From: Culex pipiens pallens
Lineage: Eukaryota; Arthropoda; Insecta; Diptera; Culicidae
Direction: 5' to 3'
Length of the DNA stretch: 64,000 nucleotides
NCBI RefSeq assembly: GCF_016801865.2
Contig: NC_068937.1
Location: 94,944,500-95,008,499, forward strand
Shown here: one piece after another, positions 1 to 11,117 of the stretch
Layout of the letters: every line of letters begins with the position of its first letter
Numbering within the stretch: position 1 is the stretch's first letter
Notes under the pieces: generated by a model
Databases searched by the model: none
Seen by the model: the letters and a program-made list of their open reading frames with translations, nothing else
What the model was told of the DNA's origin: nothing
Position numbers and translations under genes: made by a program

Positions 1-333
1 TTTGTTAAAAGAAAAGAAAAATAAGCAAAATTAGTACGGCGGTAGACACATTTTAAGCTATTATGTGAGTTACGGCCTGGCACCCCTGGCCGTATTGCAC
101 CAACACTTGCAAACTCGTCGTACGAAGCATTCTTTCTGCAATTATAAATTAGTCCAGTTTCATCCTTCAACCAGTGTGCAGTGCTGGAGTCAATCATCCG
201 AACCTCCCCACGGGCCGGGAAGCAGCCAACATGGCCCACTTCCCGGGACCCCCTCATAACTTGTGCATTAAAAATGTTGTCCATAATCAGCGTATTTTAC
301 TTACGTAAATCGTAATGCCGAAACATCTGTAAT
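1..333. other. Upstream flank, nothing recognised
   Basis: No gene or repeat boundary could be supported here. Short open frames exist but show no recognisable domain. Bases 334-347 are the left target-site duplication of the next element. Confidence 0.5.
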
Positions 334-347
334 TACATTTTCTTTTT

Positions 348-1813
348 TGGTTGTTGGTCAGTCGCCAACCAGCGACAAGTTAAGACGTGTTTTGCTCGTG
401 TTGTCATCTCGCGTGCTTGGAAGTTTTTGACGGATGGAGGTGGAGGAATCCTCCGAGGAGGAAGATTTTAGTCCCGTCCGCGGGAATCGGAAGCGGAAGA
501 AGATCAGCGAGGTCACTGGACTCGTCATCGAAGCAGAAAAAGTTGAGAAGACCCTGCTCAACAGCAACAAATTCAGCGCGCTAACGGGCGACAAAAACAA
601 CAACAATGCCAGTGCAGCAGGAGGAGGAGACGCTCCGGCGGTTCCAGAACCCAGACAATCTGCCGGTAAACAAAAGCAACCACCTTTGGTGGTAACGAAC
701 TTGGGATTCGACAGATTTCTGGATGTAATGGCCCTGTGCGAAGTGAAACCGCAGTACAAGCTGACCCGGAGCGGAATAAAAGTGACGTGTTTTTCCGTGG
801 AGGGATTTAACACCGTTCGAGAGCTGCTGCTTAAGTACAAAGTGCAATTCTACACGCACGACCGACGAAGCGAACGTTCCCACCGGGTCGTTCTGCGAGG
901 ACTCCCAGAACTGGATGTGGAAATTATCAAGGATCGACTCAAGGAGGACCATAACCTTGATGTTTTGGATGTGAAGGCCATCAAGCGGAAGGAAAAGTCT
1001 ACCGCGGGTGAAACCCCTTATATTGTCTTCTTTCCCAAGGGACACACGAACCTCAAGAAGCTGAGTGCAATTAAGAAAATGGGACCAGTCATCGTCCGAT
1101 GGGAGGCCTACCGGAACAAGCAACCTAACGTGACCCAGTGCAGGAATTGCCTCCGCCTGGGACACGGAGCCAGGAACTGTTATCTCAAAAGCAGATGCAA
1201 CAATTGTGGGCGATTCCACAAAACGGAACACTGTAAAGTCGAAGTAACTCAACCCAAAAAGTGTGCTAACTGCTCTGGATCGCACGAGGGTCTGGACCGT
1301 AGTTGCCCCAAACGTGCGCAGTTCATCCAGTCGAGGCAGCAGGCGTCCAAGCCGAAGCCGCCAGCTTGGAATAAGGACAAACAGAGTCCGGTGGTACCGT
1401 CGTTCTCCACGGCGGATTTCCCTCCGCTGCCGGTTCCGGTCCCGATCCCGGATAAGCTGAAGAAGACAGAACCACAATCCGCAGCTGATGCAGGAATCAG
1501 TCGAGGAAACACTGGCCCTGGCGCCGGTGGCCAACCCAAGGCGATAGGAGAGGAGGTGCTTTACAGCACGGAGGAGCTGTGGAAGATGTTCATCGGGGAG
1601 CTGTGGAAGATGTTCTACGAGTTCACCGCGCGGCTGAGGAGTTGCAAGACCCGCTCGGACCAGGAAAGGGTGGTCGGCACCATGTCCCGCAAGTTCGCTG
1701 CGGATTAACTCCTGTGTGTATTTATTTATTTTTATGTATTTGATCCCCGGTCGTAACCAGGTCTCGGTACCGAAGAGGACCTAATAAAAATAAATTAGCG
1801 AATAAAAAAAAAA
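348..1813 (+). mobile_element. ORF1-only Jockey-type non-LTR retroelement, complete with TSD
   Basis: This element of about 1.47 kb is flanked by a perfect 14-bp duplication (TACATTTTCTTTTT at 334-347 and 1814-1827) and ends in an A-run, so it inserted by target-primed reverse transcription. It contains a short 5' leader, one intact ORF1 (434-1708), a 3' UTR of about 100 bp and the tail. There is no ORF2, so endonuclease and reverse transcriptase must come from elsewhere. The last roughly 45 bp before the A-run (TAACCAGGTC..GTACC..GGACCTAATAAAAAT) resemble the 3' end of the LINE copies at 7194-7643 and 17082-18000. A shared 3' end could let it use a partner's machinery; that last step is inference. 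Confidence 0.85.
434..1708 (+). CDS. Retrotransposon ORF1 (Gag-like) nucleic-acid-binding protein
   Basis: The predicted protein has 424 residues and starts at an ATG 86 bp after the 5' end of the element. The N-terminus is acidic and then basic (residues 1-30). The middle (about 85-230) resembles the PRE_C2HC/RRM-like region of Jockey-clade Gag proteins (for example VVLRGLP at about 152). Three zinc knuckles follow: CX2CX4HX4C at 236-249, CX2CX3HX4C at 255-267 and CX2CX3HX6C at 277-291. This triplet is typical of Jockey and I-type ORF1 proteins, which coat element RNA in ribonucleoprotein particles. A proline-rich linker and a C-terminal region (LYSTEELWKMF) complete the protein. There is a small internal duplication of GELWKMF near residues 380-394. 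The frame is fully open, unlike most old copies. Function is assigned by family. Confidence 0.85.
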   Translation: MEVEESSEEEDFSPVRGNRKRKKISEVTGLVIEAEKVEKTLLNSNKFSALTGDKNNNNASAAGGGDAPAVPEPRQSAGKQKQPPLVVTNLGFDRFLDVMALCEVKPQYKLTRSGIKVTCFSVEGFNTVRELLLKYKVQFYTHDRRSERSHRVVLRGLPELDVEIIKDRLKEDHNLDVLDVKAIKRKEKSTAGETPYIVFFPKGHTNLKKLSAIKKMGPVIVRWEAYRNKQPNVTQCRNCLRLGHGARNCYLKSRCNNCGRFHKTEHCKVEVTQPKKCANCSGSHEGLDRSCPKRAQFIQSRQQASKPKPPAWNKDKQSPVVPSFSTADFPPLPVPVPIPDKLKKTEPQSAADAGISRGNTGPGAGGQPKAIGEEVLYSTEELWKMFIGELWKMFYEFTARLRSCKTRSDQERVVGTMSRKFAAD

Positions 1814-1827
1814 TACATTTTCTTTTT

Positions 1828-3159
1828 CTTTTTTTCAAGCATTCCAAATGTTGTAAAAACTTTATTTTTAACAAAAGGTAAGGCTATTATTAATTTTATT
1901 CAAAATATAAGAATTGATGAAAAACCTTTTTCCAAATACCGTTTTTCACAGAAACTGCTAAAAATAATGCTCATCTACAGAAAAATCATTCAATTAATCA
2001 AAAAATTTAGCCACTTTATTTTGGAATCGAGTTTTTGGAAGAAATAAAAAGATCACAAACAAAAATTTCTTTAAATTGTAAACCAGTTTTATTCACAGAT
2101 TTTGAAAAAAACAGCAAACAGGTTCAGGAAAATGAAAAAGACCACCCCAAAATAGTTAAATTATAGGTTCAAAAGAATGCAATAAATGTCGCAAAAATAA
2201 ATATTAAAGTTTTTTTAAAGATCTATTCAGTTTTTAAAGAATGCAGAACTCGAATTTTGTTAACTTCTTAAAGTAGCTCTTGTTTGAAAGCATGCTGGAA
2301 AGACAAGTGATTAGAGAGAACACCCGAAAATGTAATACAAAAATTAAAGCGGCCAGCCCATTGTATTTACCGCAGAGAGGATTCTGTGAACGGATCACAT
2401 TTCACAGAATCTACAGGGGAGGAAGGATGCGTGGACAAACTGTACCAAACGCTGCAGTTTGAATTTGTGTTATGTGGGTTGTGTTTAGTGTAATATAGAT
2501 GTGTATAGATGTCTTTCTTTGTATATAGTCAATATAGTTAAAATACCAATAATTATTTAAAAACAATATCATTTCATAATATCCACAAATAACCCTTTAC
2601 CATGCTATTTAAACAATTCACAACACGAAACAAGTAAAACAAAGAGATTTGTGGCCACTGTGGCAGTTTCAAAAAGTTTGGTATGCGATAAAAAGTTGTT
2701 CGATGAAAAACAAAAAAATAACAAAAATTAATAAAAAATCACTCCTCGAAAAAAATTAAAAATCATCCGCTTACAATACAATAGAATATACAAAAACTTC
2801 CAGGAGTTAATTAAAAATGATCTTTGCATATAATTCAAAGATCTGCTCAACTTCTAAAAAAGCAAAAACCCATAAGTTACGGAAATTGCTTTCCGCATAA
2901 TTGATCGACGCCACCAACATCGTCAGCACAGCCGACAACAGTAACCCAAACTGCGAACAAAGCTAAAATTCGTTTACCTCGCCGCGATTAAAGCAAGTAG
3001 CTCGATTAATGCTCAGTTAGCAAAACCTCAGTACCTCATGTGTGAGGTACTGGGGGACTTTTCGATTACAATAAAATCAGAACGTTTTGGACAGTCTCAA
3101 CACTTTGGAGAAAATCACCCTTTCATCATGGACGTTTTATAACTCATATTTTTTTTCAG
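1828..3159. other. AT-rich non-coding DNA
   Basis: No gene was recognised. Two small hairpins are visible: 11-bp arms at about 2381-2412 (GATTCTGTGAA / TTCACAGAATC), and 13-bp arms with one mismatch around a TGTG loop at 3026-3055. The 61-codon frame at 2280-2462 spans the first hairpin and has no recognised domain. Confidence 0.5.
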
Positions 3160-3382
3160 AGTACCGTAATCTGGGGCGAAACGGGACACATGGGGCGAAT
3201 AGGGACAGTTGTTTTAGCCCTGTTTCTGTACAATATTTGGATATTTTTCATTAGTTTTGAATAGAACAGCCACAGAGCAACAAAAATAGTGCATTGGTTT
3301 CCAAATTTCTAGCTTTTAAGTGCTCTAAAAACTGTTGTCCCTATTCAGACTGTAGTCCCGATTCGCCCCAGTTTACGGTACT
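3160..3382. mobile_element. MITE with AGTACCGTAA terminal inverted repeats
   Basis: The ends are inverted copies: AGTACCGTAATCTGGGGCGA on the left, and TCGCCCCAGTTTACGGTACT on the right. About 21 bp match with one difference. The element is about 223 bp long, has no coding capacity and repeats GGGGCGAA-type motifs just inside the ends. It is a short non-autonomous DNA transposon; the superfamily is not decided. Confidence 0.8.
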
Positions 3383-6300
3383 GCTTATGTTGAGATAATG
3401 AAAAATAACTAGCATAAACCACAAATCACATAATTCATCGAGTTACTTATGCTTGAAAATGCAAAAACTCATTAAAAAATGATTTTGAAAACCCTATTTA
3501 TTTTCAAGAAGAACGCAATAATTAACAGAATGAACCAAAGATTTTTTTTAAAGAATGCAAACAAAATCATAGACATCTTTATTTTTCAAATTTTGTTTTT
3601 AAATAATCGCTCCAATCAAATTTACAACTCTAACACTTAAACTTACGTGGAATTTCTCAAAGATTTCGATTATGTCAAAAATGAGCCCAAAAAATGCCGT
3701 CACATATGCCTACAGGACAAATGTTACCGCTATAAAAAGTTTGTTATTGAAAAAGCGTTAACCTGTGAGAAAAACTGCGATTAGCCAAAAAGTTAATTCG
3801 ATTGGCCTTTAGTCCATAAAATTCCCTAACTTTTGATTTATAGGAGTATCGGTGTTGGAGGCTGTTGCACAAAGATATATCATTTTTTAACAGTAATTTG
3901 CAAAAGCTATGAGTAAAAGTAAAACCAATCTCGGATGTTCATGGCACATTTTGAAGTACTTCAAAAGACGTTTCGAATGCTACTAAGAGAACTGGAATTG
4001 ATCAAATATTACGAAAATGCGCGCAGTTTTAAGTTTTTTTTATGTTTTTGGACCTTAAACTTCAACGCCCGTTTCAACCTTCCCTTTGTTGTAGAGAGCT
4101 CATATTTGGCTTGAGTTCATCTCATGTACAAACAAACGCTGAAAGTTTCATCCAAATCGGAGCACCTCGATACGACCTCAAGAATTCAAAAAATAATATT
4201 GCGATGATTCTGATTTAAAGATAAGGTCTAATACGGCCAACAGTTTAAAACAATTTTAAATTTATTTGTTGAGTTTCACAAAATCTATTCTGTCTTTACA
4301 AAGGAAAAAATCTTCTCAATTATTCTCGAAAGTGTCGCCGTGAGCATGTTTGAAAGCAAAATTATCACCTCTCAAACATCTTCGTCACGGGCACTGACCC
4401 CATTCTTTGCTCAAAACATTCCTTATTTTCAAAACAATTCGTTCAATGGCTGCATCCATTCCTTAAAAGCCTTAACCTTCTTCCTATCTTAATCCATCCC
4501 ATCTCGACCTCTTCCTCTCCAAATGTAGAGCATAAAGTACAAGCCAAATCCTTCCCGAGCGATGCAATTAATCATTTTTCGGATCTCTTTGCACTCCTTG
4601 AGCTTCTCAATCCTAACCTCATCACTCGACTGGAAACATGGCTCCCATAATTGTTAAGCTTGTGGCATCACGGTAATCTACGGCCGTCCCGTTGACAACA
4701 TTGTAAAAGGGTGTTAAATAAATTTAAATACGATTAGACGGTTGGCAGACTCGGAATCCGAAAGCCTACTTTCGGGCGGAAGCCTACTGCGATTCGAGAA
4801 GGGGCCCCCTGAAGAACAACCACCGCCTGCCATGATTTGCAACATATTTCCGACTGGTTGGGCCTCTTCAGCAGGCCAAACAATGGTCGCGCTGCCGGAT
4901 TGGAAGCGCACCAGGAAAAAAATCCACTTTTGCAAGTACGTTAATCGTGATTTTTCGATCGGATTCCTCTAGTGGCACAGTCGTCGTGACCCCTCGTGGT
5001 GATTTTGGCTAAAGTGTTCGACGACAGCTGGCGCGTTTTTGGAAAAAAATGCCGAGAAAAAACTACTCTGGTTGAAAATTCGACAATATGGTCAGCGGGG
5101 AATGCAAAATATGAGTTTTTGCTAGAATTTGCAAATCGCGACGGTACGTTTGCAATGTTGCGCTAGCGATTGATTGCGATTGGTTGGGTTACGCTAGCGA
5201 TGCGTAACTACTTAGTAAGCCGAGATTCAAACCATTTGAGGGGGCTTGCTTAGTGTCTGAGTCATCTGAAACCAAATTTAACATTTTGTGATTGAAAAAT
5301 TAAATTTCTGAATCGAAATTTAATTCTCAAAAATTGGTACCCAGAGTCTACTCCGGGTAGCGCCTCGCTGAAAACGGCAAATAGATAATATTTTTCGCCC
5401 TCGTCGTCGTCGATATAACTGCTACTGTTTGTGTTTGCCCTGCACTTGAATGTTAATTACTTTTTTTCCCTGCCAAATTATTTCTAAACAAGCTCGCCAG
5501 AAAATATACGACTGCCATTTTCCGACAACCAACTGGCGGCAGCGGCTCTGAAACAAATAAAGAGGGTTTCCTACTAAATATTGACAGGGTAGAAGGTGGC
5601 GGTGCTGGCAAAAACAAACACCATGGACAAAGAAAGAGAGAGTAATAAAAACGATATTTTTCAAATTAATATTAAAATAGTAATGACGCACTCGAGCGAG
5701 CGTGTTAGTGTGGGTGGCGGAGTCGTTTTGATGTCTATCACACAATGGTTGAGGTTACCAGATTGTAAAATCTTCAGACAAAACTGGCAGTATTTTGTTA
5801 TCTTAGCAAGGTTATTCTTATTGTAACAGCTCAATGCCAAAAACTTCTCTTCAACTTTATTTCCAGCTGACATAAACGCAGTTAACAACTTAACATAACC
5901 CGAGATTCGAAATAGATCATTTTGATTGCTACCCTTGTGCTTTACCAAAGTGTCACGAACGCTTGATGACAATAAATAGGCAGAACGACTTGACGTCTGC
6001 AAACTGCCCGACTTCTGTCAAACAGATACATTTTTTGGAAACCGCATTGTAGAAACTATTGCGTTTTAATTTCATGGCAACCCTAACCCTCATCCAAGCT
6101 AGTCTAGAACAATTTGGGTCCAAATTGGAGAGGGCTCCCAAAAATTGGTATTGCCATGGCAATCAACAATGGTCTCGGCAGGTATCGGGCAGACCGGGTT
6201 GGCACCCCCTCCCTCCCATTTCCCGTGAACGGTGCCCCGCCTCACGCGAAAGCAAACTTTTTGCTATACTTTCAAGTGGTTTGTTATTTTTGCTACATTC

Positions 6301-6716
6301 CAATATTTACCCTTAAAACAATGGCGTCAGCGGCAACAGTAGCAGGCGGTGGTGGCGGCGAAACTGTTTGTTTGTCTTCTGGGACGACTATCATCGCGTC
6401 ACGTCAGTCAGTCAGTCAGTCAGTCGGCGGTGATGATAACGAATGACAGCGTTCGTTGATGATGACGGGTTGGGACTCCCAACTTGGGAGAAACACGCGC
6501 GGAGGCCAACCCCCGCGTGTTTGCCGTGGGCTAACAACAGGCATCTCGTCTATATAGTAGGCTGTGATAGGTCGAAGATTGAATTGAAAATACGACGAAC
6601 CGGCAAGTGCATTAGGAAAATTTGTTTGCTCGATTCGAATGGCTTTGAATTAATACAGTTAGAGTTAGTCAAGAAAACAAAATATTTGGTATGGCTTTAA
6701 GGTGAAGCCGTTGATC
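3383..6716. other. Non-coding flank with a GC-richer patch
   Basis: The first 1.3 kb is AT-rich. A GC-richer segment at about 4705-5050 has a 76-codon open frame (4742-4972, no ATG at its start) interrupted by a possible GTACGT donor near 4936. No domain is recognisable, so it is not called as a gene. Bases 6406-6426 are a short (CAGT)n run. Nothing else was recognised. Confidence 0.4.
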
Positions 6717-7193
6717 ATTTTCGAAGAAAATTGATCATAGCATAGCATAGCATAACGGGTCTGCACCACGCTGTAGGGGGTGCCACAATGGTCAATTCAA
6801 TATTCTTAGACAATTTGATTGCTGCCCGGTACATCCAAAAATATCTAAGAACGTAAATTTCCACACTGTGCTCCAAGGCTACGCCCATACAGTCCTGTGG
6901 GGATTTGGGAGGGGATGTTATTGTTGTTCACTAGTGGCAAAAGTGCAGGGAACCCATGCGACTTTTAAAAGTGAACGGAATATTTTTGGGAGGTTTGGAA
7001 TGGGGGTTAGGGGAATTTCATCGGGCCGATGAAAATGGTTGAATGCGTAATGTATTGAATGATTTGGAAGTTTGTACGTGTAAATGTGAGTCTTATGTGT
7101 ATTATATAATAAGCATGTAGTTTTGTAAAAATAATAAATGAAAAAAATATAATACATATAATAAATATAATAAATAAAATCAAGATTATTCCA

Positions 7194-7643
7194 TATCAGT
7201 TCCTCTTAGATTCCAAAATATCCATTTAGTTTTTCTTCAGTTAGTTTTCCTTCAGTTAGTTTTCCTTCAGTTAGTTTTCCTTCTGTTAGTATAACTCGCC
7301 TTCGCACAAAGCCGTCGTTTCTGGTTTGCACCGGAAGCAAAGCAAGAACGCCCCAGCAGCTGGACACCGAGTTGCGGCTGAGGACAAAAGCAAAGGCCAG
7401 CAGAGCCATCCAAGACCCCTACACAATCCCCCTTCCCTTCCCACGCCTTGTCTTTAACATCAATCCCTTCCCTACTAACCCCGAGTAGGCCGCGGGTAAT
7501 CGGCTCCCCTCCCACTAACATTTACACACAAGATCCTCTGTAATTATTAAGTCAAATGTAATTACAAAAGCCGACTCGGTCCTAACCAGGTCCCAGTACC
7601 AAAAAGGACCTAATAAAAATAATTTTATGAAAAAAAAAAAAAA
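7194..7643 (+). mobile_element. 5'-truncated LINE copy, 3' UTR only
   Basis: Flanked by a 12-bp duplication (AAGATTATTCCA at 7182-7193 and 7644-7655) and ending in an A-run. It matches, in opposite orientation, the 3' UTR of the longer copy at 17082-18000, including a 15-bp tandem repeat (about four units, 7225-7290) and the conserved CCTAACCAGGTCCCAGTACC..GGACCTAATAAAAAT end. Nothing of ORF2 is left except possibly the last few codons. Confidence 0.8.
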
Positions 7644-7990
7644 AAGATTATTCCAGGAAGCTGTAAAAAAATTGCAGTAATTTAAAATATAAATACTCCA
7701 GATGGTTCCCATGCTGTTCTAGAAAGTATCGTTAATTTAAACAATTTGATCATATATGGTATGAGGAGATGGTATGTTACAGGAAAGGAAAAGGATGAGG
7801 AATAATATAAACAATTATATAAATCATATAGTGAGTTGATAAATTTACACGCAGACAGTAAAATTACCACAATCCCTCACCCCATACGAACAGCGACACA
7901 AAAGCACAAACAAAAAAAATCAACCTGAATAATCACGACTTCGACTGACACGCAACAATATTCATTAGCACAATGACCCCCCCATTAGTT

Positions 7991-8323
7991 AATTGGGTCC
8001 TAAAATGAAGCTTAGATTGCTGATATTATTGTTTACAGCGATAAAGCTTATTTTTCTGAGTACAATGACCCTTTGTACGAGCACAAAGAGTTTAAAATGG
8101 ATTTTTAAATCAATTTTGAAAAATTAACCTCGCGGTCCTTCTTGACAGAAAAGCTCCTACTTGACAGCTTGTTCCAAGGGGATCATAGTTGATCCATCGA
8201 AAAAATGTTGTCTTGTCAAAAAAAAATTTTGCATTAAAATGAAAAAAAGTGATCAGAAATGGTTTTTAATCGTGTTTTTTACCGTTGTACATAAAAATTG
8301 ACATAGGGCTTTAGTACCCAATT
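7991..8323. mobile_element. 333-bp MITE, AATTGGGTCCTAAA ends (copy 1)
   Basis: Terminal inverted repeats AATTGGGTCCTAAA and TTTAGTACCCAATT bound 333 bp. A second copy of the same length and high similarity lies at 42826-43158, in scro intron 1/2 territory. There is no coding capacity. It splits a diverged monomer of the surrounding retroelement and so is younger than that element. Confidence 0.85.
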
Positions 8324-9124
8324 ATAATAACCACCCACCCAAGCACACAAACAGCGACACAAAAGAAATGAAAATGAGCATGCAAAAACAAGACAACGCG
8401 TCCCCGTGGTCAGCGCACTTCGTCTTTTTTCTTATCAGCTTAGAGGCAAACATATTTTTTAATGGAATCAAAACTTGAGCTAAAAACAAATAAATCGTAT
8501 TAATAATTGGATTATCAAGGGTTAATTTTCGGGGACAAACGCTTCTAGCAGTACACACAAAGCAGGCTCTGCGCGACAGCTACTCTCCTTTCCCATCCAG
8601 ACCCTCTCCACCCTCCCCAGACCCACAAAACAGAACTCTCTAACCCGAAAAGATTCATTGCTGCTGCTGATCGGCTTGCTACTCGCTCTTCGTCGATTGT
8701 TTCTCTGCTTCCTAACGTCAAATTCGCAGGCTCGCTCACACACTCGCGACGGTAACTCTCGCACTTTCTCTTCGTCGACACTTTTGCAGCCCGACTCCAT
8801 CATGGCATCATGGGCAGTCTCCGGCAACAAATTTGGTCATCAAATAACCAAAATTCTGCCACGGAGTCAAGTAAAACTAACGAAACTTCATAATCTTCTA
8901 ACAGCACACATTAAAATGAATCGATTACCACTATTTTTAACCCGGAAAAACAAAGAACTCGCGAAAAGAACTGGGTTTTTAATCAGGACAAAAGCGCGAC
9001 GCGTCACTTGCGTTTCGGATTTTCTCTCCTCTCTTATTTTCGAAGAAAATTGATCATCACTCTAAAATTCTCTGTATTGAATTCAATTTGACGAATTTCT
9101 GCACCAAAATGAATCAGCATGTGC

Positions 9125-9415
9125 CGGTTGTTGCCTTCTTGAAGCCACTGAAAGAATTTTTGTTCTAAATGAAATGTGTTTCAAAATTTATATAATTTAC
9201 AATCATTGACGTCCTAGTTGGCAATCATTGATTAATGACGATTTTTATAACTTTGCAAGGAATGGGATAATCGTTACCAAAAGGAATCAGCATGTGTAGG
9301 GCACTATTCTAAACAACTTGTAGAAGGAATTTGGTCAAAATATTGATAGCGACGCAAAATGTATTTATATCTTTGAACGAAAAATCATGGCAATGCTGGA
9401 AGTCTTCACGTTAAG
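9125..9415 (+). repeat. Direct repeat unit, copy A
   Basis: About 290 bp is repeated at about 9745-10465 with clear but imperfect similarity; the CATTGACGTCCTAGTTGGCAATC block is shared by both. Copy B is interrupted by a SINE. The unit is non-coding and is probably part of an older transposon or a local duplication. Confidence 0.75.
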
Positions 9416-9744
9416 GCAGTGTTTCTCAACCGGTGAGGAATTCCCCCCTGGGGGGGGGGGGGAATTCGACCATTTTCGGGGGGAATGAGGATGTATCGTA
9501 AATCGAATTTATTTAAACATGTATGCAAAAATCTTATCGGATGCTTTCTTTGTAAATGTCATGTTTACAAATAAATTTCAACGTTATTCAAATTATGTTT
9601 GTAAATATACACAGTTTCTAACAACTTTTAGTTGAGTTTACGGCATTTTTCTAAAATCATTAAATACTTTTTATCTTTTTAAGCGATCTCTTTCGCTTCT
9701 GTAAGAGGCTCTTGACAATTAGTCAAGGGGGGAATGGAACGAAA
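9416..9744 (+). mobile_element. hAT-like terminus, right end lost
   Basis: The segment opens with CAGTGTTTCTCAACCGG, which resembles the CAGTGGTTCTCAACC ends common in hAT MITEs, and is followed by a G-run of about 14 bases. A matching right end was not found before copy B of the direct repeat resumes at about 9745. Possibly a truncated hAT MITE. Confidence 0.4.
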
Positions 9745-10465
9745 AAGGTTTTGCCCTCTTGAAACCAAAAAAAATCAAACCATCCACATTAACGACCCCC
9801 AGGTCTTTTGTGGTCTCTATTGCAAGTTTCTGCTCGAACCTAGGAGTCCGAAGGCTTGAATGGGGAGAGCACCCAAACCTCTTTCTACTCCAAGGAACCT
9901 TCCACCCCAGTGTTTGAACTGACGACCTTTGGATTGCGAGTCCAACCGCCGCCAGCGATTCCACCGGAGTAGGCTTGGTTTGGTGTGTTGTTTGTATTTA
10001 TGGCATGGAGACGACTCCTACACCTGGAATGACTTAACGGCCTAACAACAACCAAGGCCGGGACCGACATTTTACTTCCTCATCCGATGGAAGGTTGGAG
10101 CAGATGGGAATCGAACCCAGAATCATCCGCTTACAAAGCGGACAGCGTAACCATTCGGCCACGCACTGCTCCACTGCTTGAAACCAATGAAGGAATTTTT
10201 GATCAAAATCAATTGTGCTTCAAAATTTATATAATTTTGTGGTACAATCATTGACGTCCTAGTTGGCAATCATTGATTAATGACGATTTCCATTACTTCG
10301 CAAGGAATGGGATAATTGTTACCAAAAGTATCAGCATGTGTAGGGCCGTATTTTAAACAACTTGAAGAAGGAATTTTGTCAAAATATTGATAGGGACGCA
10401 AAATTTATATCTTTGAAATAAAAATCATGGCAATGATGGAAGCATCACTCTTTCAATTGCAAATC
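9745..10465 (+). repeat. Direct repeat unit, copy B, split by a SINE
   Basis: Homologous to 9125-9415. The match resumes after the SINE at 10177 and runs to about 10465. The left edge (GGTTTTGCCCTCTTGAAACC) also matches copy A (GGTTGTTGCCTTCTTGAAGCC), so the SINE landed inside this unit. Confidence 0.65.
9769..10176 (-). mobile_element. Dimeric tRNA-derived SINE (Twin-like)
   Basis: Flanked by an 11-bp duplication (CTTGAAACCAA at 9758-9768 and 10177-10187). On the minus strand it starts with a 76-nt tRNA-like module (10097-10172) that folds with a perfect 7-bp acceptor stem and a TGT anticodon (Thr-like), but with one T-stem mismatch. A spacer and a second, more decayed tRNA-like module (about 9902-9970, anticodon-like CGC) follow, then a non-tRNA tail ending in T-rich sequence. 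Two tRNA-related monomers in one SINE match the architecture described for Twin of Culex (recalled, not searched). Transcription would be by Pol III from the internal A and B boxes. Confidence 0.75.
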
Positions 10466-10518
10466 TAATGCTCAATTTGATCTTTTTTGAAAAAATATAT
10501 ATTGAGGGATTGTCATGG

Positions 10519-10782
10519 CGCCATCCATGAACCACGTGGACACCGCACTAGAGATCCTAAATAGGGAGACTGGTCGAAGTGAATTTGACGTACCCAAACA
10601 TACACAAGTTTGACGTATCCAAACGAGCATTTGCCTTTAGGCTCAGTAAAACTTATCAGTGTTGCCAGGCTCAAAACATACGTTGCCAGATCGATTTAGC
10701 AAACTTAGACCAGTCTCCCTATTTAGGGTCTCTACACCGCCCCACCCCCCTTCTCAAGTGTCCACGTGGTTTTTGGATGGCC
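10519..10782. mobile_element. Outer MITE, GGCCATCCA..CCACGTGG ends
   Basis: Inverted ends GCCATCCATGAACCACGTGG and CCACGTGGTTTTTGGATGGC bound the segment. Almost all of its inside is occupied by a second, unrelated MITE (10549-10734), so this is a nested pair. Confidence 0.7.
10549..10734. mobile_element. Inner nested MITE with 26-bp inverted ends
   Basis: The left end (TAGAGATCCTAAATAGGGAG..) and the right end (..CTCCCTATTTAGGGTCTCTA) are inverted copies with one mismatch over about 26 bp. A TA duplication is consistent with the outermost bases. Non-coding. Confidence 0.8.
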
Positions 10783-11117
10783 TCAAGCACTTTTGTGACT
10801 TTTGCAAGTATTTCATATTATTCGACTCGTGAGCATTTTACCAACGAGGTTTATCGAAATGGACAAATACAACAAGTGCTAAAAATATCAAGTTTTGCAT
10901 CAAGTTTCTACTATTCCATTTGAAAAGAGTATATACCGAACGGACCTACGCCATGCTAGAAAGGTCCTAAAAATTTTAATTTTCCTGATTTTTTGCAAAA
11001 ACCACTTTAAAAAAAATCGTAGCTTTACGCCATTTGAACCGATTTTAACTGTCAAATGAAAGGTGATAAGTTGACCTTTCAAAAAAAATAGTAAAAAGTC
11101 TCTTAATTCAAGCCTAA
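10783..11117. other. Non-coding spacer
   Basis: AT-rich, with no recognisable gene. It ends at the 3'-side target duplication (11118-11140) of the following retroelement. Confidence 0.5.

Larger units (their letters stand above)
6739..9035 (-). mobile_element. Non-coding LINE-derived retroelement (monomer family, copy A), invaded by two elements
   Basis: A perfect 22-bp direct repeat at 6717-6738 and 9036-9057 flanks the region. Read on the minus strand, the element ends at 6739 in short ATGCT-type repeats against the duplication, the 3' tail of a non-LTR insertion. Its body contains a motif near 6900-6920 (CCTCCCAAATCCCC on the minus strand) that is alignable in the two other family members. 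Diverged relatives of the 128-bp monomer lie at 7860-7990 and 8324-8400, including a GGGGGGTCATTGTG..TCAGT stretch on the minus strand. A LINE fragment (7194-7643) and a MITE (7991-8323) inserted later. No convincing ORF remains; the 102-codon frame at 8522-8830 has no known domain. Confidence 0.65.

Noticed and set aside
581..1534. 317-codon antisense frame
   Set aside because: Shadow of the retroelement ORF1 on the opposite strand; no domain.
4742..4972. 76-codon open frame with a possible GTACGT donor
   Set aside because: No ATG at the start, no recognisable domain and an equally long frame on the other strand; kept only as a note.
8522..8830. 102-codon minus-strand frame in the nested retroelement
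   Set aside because: No zinc knuckle, endonuclease or reverse-transcriptase motif; a second overlapping frame of similar length argues for chance.
10097..10172. Functional tRNA-Thr (UGU) gene
   Set aside because: It folds well, but has a T-stem mismatch and is the head of a TSD-flanked SINE with a second tRNA-like module.
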